Part shown: positions 60,573 to 64,000 of the stretch, one piece after another | Position numbering within the stretch: position 1 is the first letter of the stretch | How the letters are laid out: the number at the start of each line of letters is the position of its first letter | Source: Nocardioides_C sp963700955 | GTDB taxonomy: Bacteria; Actinomycetota; Actinomycetes; Propionibacteriales; Nocardioidaceae | DNA: 64,000 bases | Direction: 5' to 3' | Assembly: GCA_963700955.1 (NCBI GenBank) | Contig: CAVOZH010000012.1 | Coordinates: 496,001 to 560,000, forward strand | The notes under the pieces: generated by a model | Told to the model about the DNA's origin: nothing | What the model saw: only the letters and a program-made list of their open reading frames with translations | Databases searched by the model: none | Program-made: the position numbers and the translations under genes

Positions 60573-61733
60573 TCAGCCGACGGTGACCGAGGGCGCCGCC
60601 CCTTCTCCGTCTGCCGGCTCGCCCATCTCCTCGGCGATGCGCATGGCCTCCTCGATCAGCGTCTCCACGATCTTGGACTCGGGCACGGTCTTGATCACCT
60701 CGCCCTTGACGAAGATCTGGCCCTTGCCGTTGCCGGACGCAACTCCGAGGTCGGCCTCACGAGCCTCGCCCGGCCCGTTCACGACGCAGCCCATGACGGC
60801 GACGCGCAGCGGGACCTCGAGACCCTCCAGGCCCGCGGTGACCTCCTCGGCCAGCTTGTAGACATCGACCTGGGCGCGACCGCACGAAGGACAGGAGACG
60901 ATCTCGAGCCTTCGCGGGCGGAGGTTCAGCGACTCGAGGATCTGGAGTCCGACCTTGACCTCCTCGACCGGCGGCGCGGAGAGCGAGACCCGGATCGTGT
61001 CACCGATACCTCGAGAGAGCAGTGCCCCGAAGGCGACGCTCGACTTGATCGTGCCCTGGAACGCCGGCCCGGCCTCGGTGACACCGAGGTGAAGCGGCCA
61101 GTCGCCACGCTCGGCGAGCAGCTCGTAGGCGCGAACCATGACGACCGGGTCGTTGTGCTTGACCGAGATCTTGAAGTCGTGGAAGTCGTGCTCCTCGAAC
61201 AACGAGGCCTCCCACACCGCCGACTCGACGAGCGCCTCGGGCGTCGCCTTGCCGTACTTCTGGAGCAGGCGGGGGTCGAGGGACCCGGCGTTCACGCCGA
61301 TCCGGATCGACGTCCCGTGCTCCTTGGCCGCCTGTGCGATCTGCTTGACCTGGTCGTCGAACTTGCGGATGTTGCCCGGGTTCACGCGTACGGCGGCGCA
61401 ACCGGCCTCGATCGCGGCGAAGACGTACTTGGGCTGGAAGTGGATGTCGGCGATGACCGGGATCTGCGAGTGCTTCGCGATCTCGGGGAGGGCGTCGGCG
61501 TCGTCCTGCGACGGGCAGGCCACCCGGACGATGTCACAGCCGCTCGCGGTGAGCTCCGCGATCTGCTGGAGCGTGGTGTTCACGTCGGACGTCAGCGTGG
61601 TCGTCATGGACTGCACCGAGATCGGGGCGTCACCGCCGACGAGGACCTTCCCCACCTTGATCTGGCGGGTCTTGCGTCGTTCGGCGAGCACCGGCGGCGG
61701 GGCGGCGGGCATTCCGAGGTCGACCGAGGTCAT
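60573..61733 (-). CDS. ispG: 4-hydroxy-3-methylbut-2-en-1-yl diphosphate synthase (IspG)
   Basis: A 386-residue GcpE/IspG. The 4Fe-4S Cys residues are in CPSCGRAQVD and MGCVVNGPGEAREADLG, with the N-terminal TIM barrel VRVACPSQDD and NAGSLD. It makes HMBPP in the non-mevalonate isoprenoid pathway, two steps... later than Dxr, whose gene ends this window. It follows rseP by 76 nt. Confidence 0.97.
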   Translation of the reverse strand: MTSVDLGMPAAPPPVLAERRKTRQIKVGKVLVGGDAPISVQSMTTTLTSDVNTTLQQIAELTASGCDIVRVACPSQDDADALPEIAKHSQIPVIADIHFQPKYVFAAIEAGCAAVRVNPGNIRKFDDQVKQIAQAAKEHGTSIRIGVNAGSLDPRLLQKYGKATPEALVESAVWEASLFEEHDFHDFKISVKHNDPVVMVRAYELLAERGDWPLHLGVTEAGPAFQGTIKSSVAFGALLSRGIGDTIRVSLSAPPVEEVKVGLQILESLNLRPRRLEIVSCPSCGRAQVDVYKLAEEVTAGLEGLEVPLRVAVMGCVVNGPGEAREADLGVASGNGKGQIFVKGEVIKTVPESKIVETLIEEAMRIAEEMGEPADGEGAAPSVTVG

Positions 61734-61809
61734 GGGGCGGTTCCTTCTCTCTGAGTTCTTCGACGGGGTCTCAAGGGCTCACGACGGGCTCGACCACCGC
61801 TCTCCGACG

Positions 61810-63120
61810 TTACCCGAGTCGGACGGGCGCGACGATGTCGGCGTAGATCAGGACGACGCTCATCACGAGGATCACCCCGGCCATCACGTAAGCCACGGGC
61901 AGCAGCTTCGCGACGTCGAAGTAACCCGGGTCGGGGCGTCCGAAGAGCCGCGCCAGCCTCCGGCGTACCGCCTCGTAGAGCGCGCCGGCGATGTGACCGC
62001 CGTCGAGCGGCAGCAGGGGGATGAAGTTGAACATCCCGACGAACAGGTTGATGCCGCCGAGCAGCATCAGCAGGCTGAAGAACCTGTCACCGACCGGGAT
62101 ATCCGGTGTGGAGGCCATCTCGCCGGCGACCCGGCTCGCCCCTACGACGCTCATCGGGCTGTCGGCGGCCCGGGGGGTGATGCCCACAGCCGCCTTGCCG
62201 ACCTCCCAGAGCTTGACGGGGAGGCTGCCGACGGCCTTGACGGTCTCCCAGGTGTAGGTGCCCATCGTGTTGACGACGAAGACCGGGCCCTGCTTCTCGC
62301 GGACCAGCTCCGGCTGGACGCCCAGGAAGCCGACCTTGACGAACTTGTCGGTGTGCTCGAGGTCCGGGCGGGTGGAGACCAGCGTGTTCGTGGTGGTCGT
62401 ACGACGCTCACCGTCGCGCTCGTAGACGATCGTCGCGGTGCCGTTCTCGTTCGCGCGGATCAGCCGGGTCAGCTCGGGCCAGGAGGCAACCTTCGTGCCG
62501 TTCATGGCAATGATCCGGTCGCCCGGCTGCAGGCCTGCTTGCTTCGCGGGCGCTACGGGGTCCGAGCTCGTGCAGGCGCGGTCGAGGTTCTTCTCGGTCG
62601 CGGAGATCACACAGTCGGAGACCTTGTCGACGGTCGTGGTCGGGTTCAGCACGCCGTGCAGCATGAAGACGCCGCCGAAGAGCAGGAAGGCGAGCACCAG
62701 GTTCACCATGGGGCCGCCGGACATCACGATGACCTTCTTCCACCACGGCAGGCGGTAGAACAGCCGCTCCTCATCGCCGGGCTCGACGTGCTCGTACTCG
62801 GCGGCGCGGGCGTCGGAGATCAGCTGGGTGAACAGCCCCGTGTTGCTCTTGCGGATCTGGCCGGGCTCGTCGTTGCGTCCCGGCGGAAGCATCCCGACGA
62901 GCTTCACGTAGCCGCCCAGGGGGATCGCCTTGAGGCCGTACTCCGTCTCTCCCCTGCGGCGTGACCACACGGTGCTGCCGAAGCCGACGAAGTACTGCGT
63001 GACCTTGACGCCGAACTTCTTGGCCGGGACGAGGTGCCCCACCTCGTGCAGCCCGATCGAGGCCGCGACCCCGACGACGAACAGCACCACGCCAAGGGCG
63101 TACATCAGCACGGTGGTCAT
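61810..63120 (-). CDS. rseP: site-2 metalloprotease (M50, RseP/Rip1-like)
   Basis: A 436-residue membrane metalloprotease. The zinc motif HEVGH is at residues 25-29, the second zinc residue is in LDGGHIAGA near the C terminus, and a PDZ domain (AGLQPGDRIIAMNGTKV) lies between. It cleaves membrane-bound anti-sigma factors in regulated proteolysis. The ATG at 63120 overlaps the dxr stop by 4 nt; the frame reaches further upstream but within dxr. dxr-rseP-ispG is a conserved actinobacterial order. Confidence 0.95.
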   Translation of the reverse strand: MTTVLMYALGVVLFVVGVAASIGLHEVGHLVPAKKFGVKVTQYFVGFGSTVWSRRRGETEYGLKAIPLGGYVKLVGMLPPGRNDEPGQIRKSNTGLFTQLISDARAAEYEHVEPGDEERLFYRLPWWKKVIVMSGGPMVNLVLAFLLFGGVFMLHGVLNPTTTVDKVSDCVISATEKNLDRACTSSDPVAPAKQAGLQPGDRIIAMNGTKVASWPELTRLIRANENGTATIVYERDGERRTTTTNTLVSTRPDLEHTDKFVKVGFLGVQPELVREKQGPVFVVNTMGTYTWETVKAVGSLPVKLWEVGKAAVGITPRAADSPMSVVGASRVAGEMASTPDIPVGDRFFSLLMLLGGINLFVGMFNFIPLLPLDGGHIAGALYEAVRRRLARLFGRPDPGYFDVAKLLPVAYVMAGVILVMSVVLIYADIVAPVRLG

Positions 63121-64000
63121 CGACGGCGCTCCAGGTCGTTGCGGGTCTCGGCACGCGCCCACGCATCGGCGGCGAGCACGTCCTCGACGGTGAGGTCCTC
63201 CACAGACGAGGGTACGTGGTGTCGCGCCAGAACCGCCTCGATCGTGGGCACGATGTCGGTGAACCTCATCTCACCGGACATGAACGACTCCACGCAGACC
63301 TCGTTCGCGGCGTTGTAGACCGCGGGCGCCGTGCCTCCGCGCGTGCCGGCCTCTCGGGCGAGGCCCAAGGCGGGGAACGCATCGTCGTCGAGCGGGAAGA
63401 ACTCCCAGGTCTCCGGCTTGCTCCAGTCGACGGCAGGTGCTGCGTCACGGACCCGGTCCGGCCAGGCCAAGCCGAGTGCGATCGGGATCATCATCGACGG
63501 CGGCGAGGCCTGGGCGAGCGTCGACCCGTCGTAGAACTCCACCATCGAGTGCACGACCGACGTGGGGTGTACGACGACCTCGATCGACTCGAACGGGATG
63601 CCGAAGAGCAGATGGGCCTCGATCACCTCGAGGCCCTTGTTGACCAGCGTCGCGGAGTTGATGGTCACGACCGGGCCCATCGACCAGGTCGGGTGCGCGA
63701 GTGCTTGCTCCGGGGTCACGTCGTGCAGCTCCTCGCGGGTGCGGCCACGGAACGGCCCTCCGCTGGCGGTAAGGACGAGCCGTCGTACCTCGTCGGCGCG
63801 ACCTCCGCGCAGGCACTGGGCGAGCGCGCTGTGCTCGCTGTCCACGGGCACGATCTGCCCGGGGGCTGCCCGGGAGGTGACCACCGGGCCACCGATGATC
63901 AGCGACTCCTTGTTCGCGAGCGCCAGCGTGTTGCCTGCGTCGAGCGCGGCGAGCGTGGGTCGGAGCCCTACGGCGCCGGTGATGCCGTTGAGCACGACGT
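63117..64000 (-). CDS. dxr: 1-deoxy-D-xylulose 5-phosphate reductoisomerase, C-terminal part
   Basis: The gene runs off the right end; about 294 codons are here. Blocks TLALANKESLIIGG, VDSEHSALAQCL (with metal-binding Asp and Glu), TASGGPFR and HPTSVVHSMVEF identify Dxr. It converts DXP to MEP in the isoprenoid pathway that also includes IspG. Its stop overlaps the rseP start. Confidence 0.95.
   Translation of the reverse strand, partial: VVLNGITGAVGLRPTLAALDAGNTLALANKESLIIGGPVVTSRAAPGQIVPVDSEHSALAQCLRGGRADEVRRLVLTASGGPFRGRTREELHDVTPEQALAHPTWSMGPVVTINSATLVNKGLEVIEAHLLFGIPFESIEVVVHPTSVVHSMVEFYDGSTLAQASPPSMMIPIALGLAWPDRVRDAAPAVDWSKPETWEFFPLDDDAFPALGLAREAGTRGGTAPAVYNAANEVCVESFMSGEMRFTDIVPTIEAVLARHHVPSSVEDLTVEDVLAADAWARAETRNDLERRR

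Overview
This 64-kb window is chromosomal backbone from a high-GC Gram-positive bacterium. The gene set and order fit an actinobacterium, most likely of the Nocardioides / Propionibacteriales type. The genus is an inference from gene order, GTG/TTG start use and lipoprotein families, not from a marker phylogeny. I found no rRNA, tRNA, CRISPR array, prophage or insertion sequence. Both ends cut genes: a GH15 glycosidase on the left and dxr on the right.

Most housekeeping genes lie on the minus strand and, read right to left, follow a familiar actinobacterial order. They are dxr-rseP-ispG (isoprenoid synthesis and site-2 protease), a GNAT gene, proS-HAD, rimP-nusA-ylxR-infB-rbfA-truB-ribF (transcription and translation), rpsO-pnp-M16 peptidase, dapB, thyA-dfrA-dapA-rnj, and ftsK-(RodZ-like)-rimO-pgsA. 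Many neighbours overlap by 4 nt, so translational coupling is likely.

Accessory blocks interrupt this backbone. (1) About 7.4-17.4 kb: a sodium:solute symporter with a DUF3311 partner, the cytochrome bd operon cydA-cydB-cydDC, and a DUF222/HNH endonuclease of the 13E12 type with a perfect actinobacterial SOS box upstream. (2) About 21.8-31.2 kb: an SDR-patatin pair, a YciO-like protein, the phenylacetyl-CoA epoxidase operon paaABCDE, a divergent GNAT gene, azlCD and a VOC protein. (3) About 37.2-45.5 kb, between ribF and rpsO: a stand-alone molybdopterin oxidoreductase and a complete fructose PTS (ptsI, deoR, fruK, fruA, ptsH). (4) 54.1-55.7 kb: three small exported or ferritin-like proteins.

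Functionally the window suggests an aerobe that can respire at low oxygen (cyd), degrade phenylacetate (paa), import fructose by PTS and make lysine/diaminopimelate (dapA, dapB). I see no clear new multi-gene defence or mobile system. The best leads are the SOS-box-controlled HNH gene, the RodZ-like protein with inverted domain order, the orphan molybdoenzyme, and several regulatory palindromes and small repeats at gene starts and stops.
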